NCBI GenBank assembly: GCA_034434895.1
Contig: DAOTYI010000028.1
Coordinates: 1-21,608, forward strand
DNA: 21,608 nucleotides
DNA from: DAOTXL01 sp034434895
Lineage (GTDB): Bacteria > Chloroflexota > Anaerolineae > JAAYZQ01
Direction of reading: 5' to 3'
The notes under the pieces are model-generated. The model worked only from the letters and a program-made list of their open reading frames with translations, was not told the origin of the DNA and searched no databases. A program made the translations under genes and the position numbers. This document shows positions 21,545 to 21,608 of the stretch, one piece after another. Position 1 is the first letter of the stretch; every line of letters begins with the position of its first letter.

Positions 21545-21608
21545 ATGTCCAATCCCCTCCTGGTGGGCGTGGATGTCCACCGCAAGAGCAACACTGTTTG
21601 TCTGATGG
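21545..21608 (+). CDS. IS110-family transposase, N-terminus (cut by window edge)
   Basis: 21 residues are visible: a short N-terminus, then VGVDVHRKSNTVCL. The GVDVHRK motif with its Asp (residue 10) is the first acidic residue of the RuvC-like DEDD domain of IS110/IS1111 transposases. ATG 21545 is preceded by AGGAG (21531-21535) at nine bases. IS110 enzymes recombine circular element DNA with targets guided by a bridge RNA. The rest of the protein, including the C-terminal serine domain, is outside the window. Confidence 0.8.
   Translation, partial: MSNPLLVGVDVHRKSNTVCLM

Noticed and set aside
1..21608. CRISPR arrays, rRNA genes and prophage genes
   Set aside because: No regularly spaced direct repeats, rRNA signature or phage structural gene was found on reading either strand.

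Overview
The window is GC-rich, with long, densely packed plus-strand genes and Gly/Ala/Leu/Arg-rich proteins. The gene content fits a member of the Chloroflexota (Anaerolineae/Caldilineae-like). The clues are very large FtsX-type permeases with lipid-anchored HlyD-type adaptors and solute-binding lipoproteins, a class 1B dihydroorotate dehydrogenase pair, and a tRNA without an encoded CCA end. The phylum is inferred from gene style; no rRNA or marker gene is present. Both edges cut insertion sequences: an IS4-type DDE transposase tail at the left (1-483) and the first codons of an IS110-type transposase at the right (21545-21608).

Region 1 (485-5780) is housekeeping metabolism. pyrD and pyrK (the two subunits of dihydroorotate dehydrogenase B) are separated by a two-gene module: a small helical protein followed by a TumE/DUF6516-like toxin. 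A textbook -35/-10 promoter overlaps the pyrD stop codon and starts this module, and the toxin gene overlaps pyrK by ATGA. malQ, an EamA-type exporter and a tRNA-Arg(CCG) with its own promoter follow.

Region 2 (5780-8500) is a decayed stretch followed by metabolism. A hairpin terminator, an AT-rich dyad and the broken remains of an AAA ATPase (ATPase_2/DUF234 type) precede an intact NAD(P)-dependent malic enzyme, which ends in a 15-bp perfect hairpin.

Region 3 (8664-19287) is the most interesting part. It is a tight five-gene operon: a double FtsX permease, a lipid-anchored HlyD/MacA-like adaptor, an ABC ATPase with a SpoVT/AbrB-like C-terminal domain, a 910-residue lipoprotein made of two fused family-1 solute-binding domains, and a second ABC ATPase. 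The layout resembles MacAB/YknXYZ, with a duplicated sugar-type binding protein added and no MalF/MalG-type permease to serve it. A dense array of perfect hairpins (17642-17775) separates it from a BaeS-like sensor histidine kinase that has no response regulator beside it.

Region 4 (19344-21191, minus strand) holds a GltD-like FAD/Fe-S oxidoreductase followed by a small receiver-like protein that lacks the phospho-acceptor aspartate. It converges on the kinase gene. The 350-base gap before the IS110 transposase contains nested hairpins that could be the left end and bridge RNA of that element.
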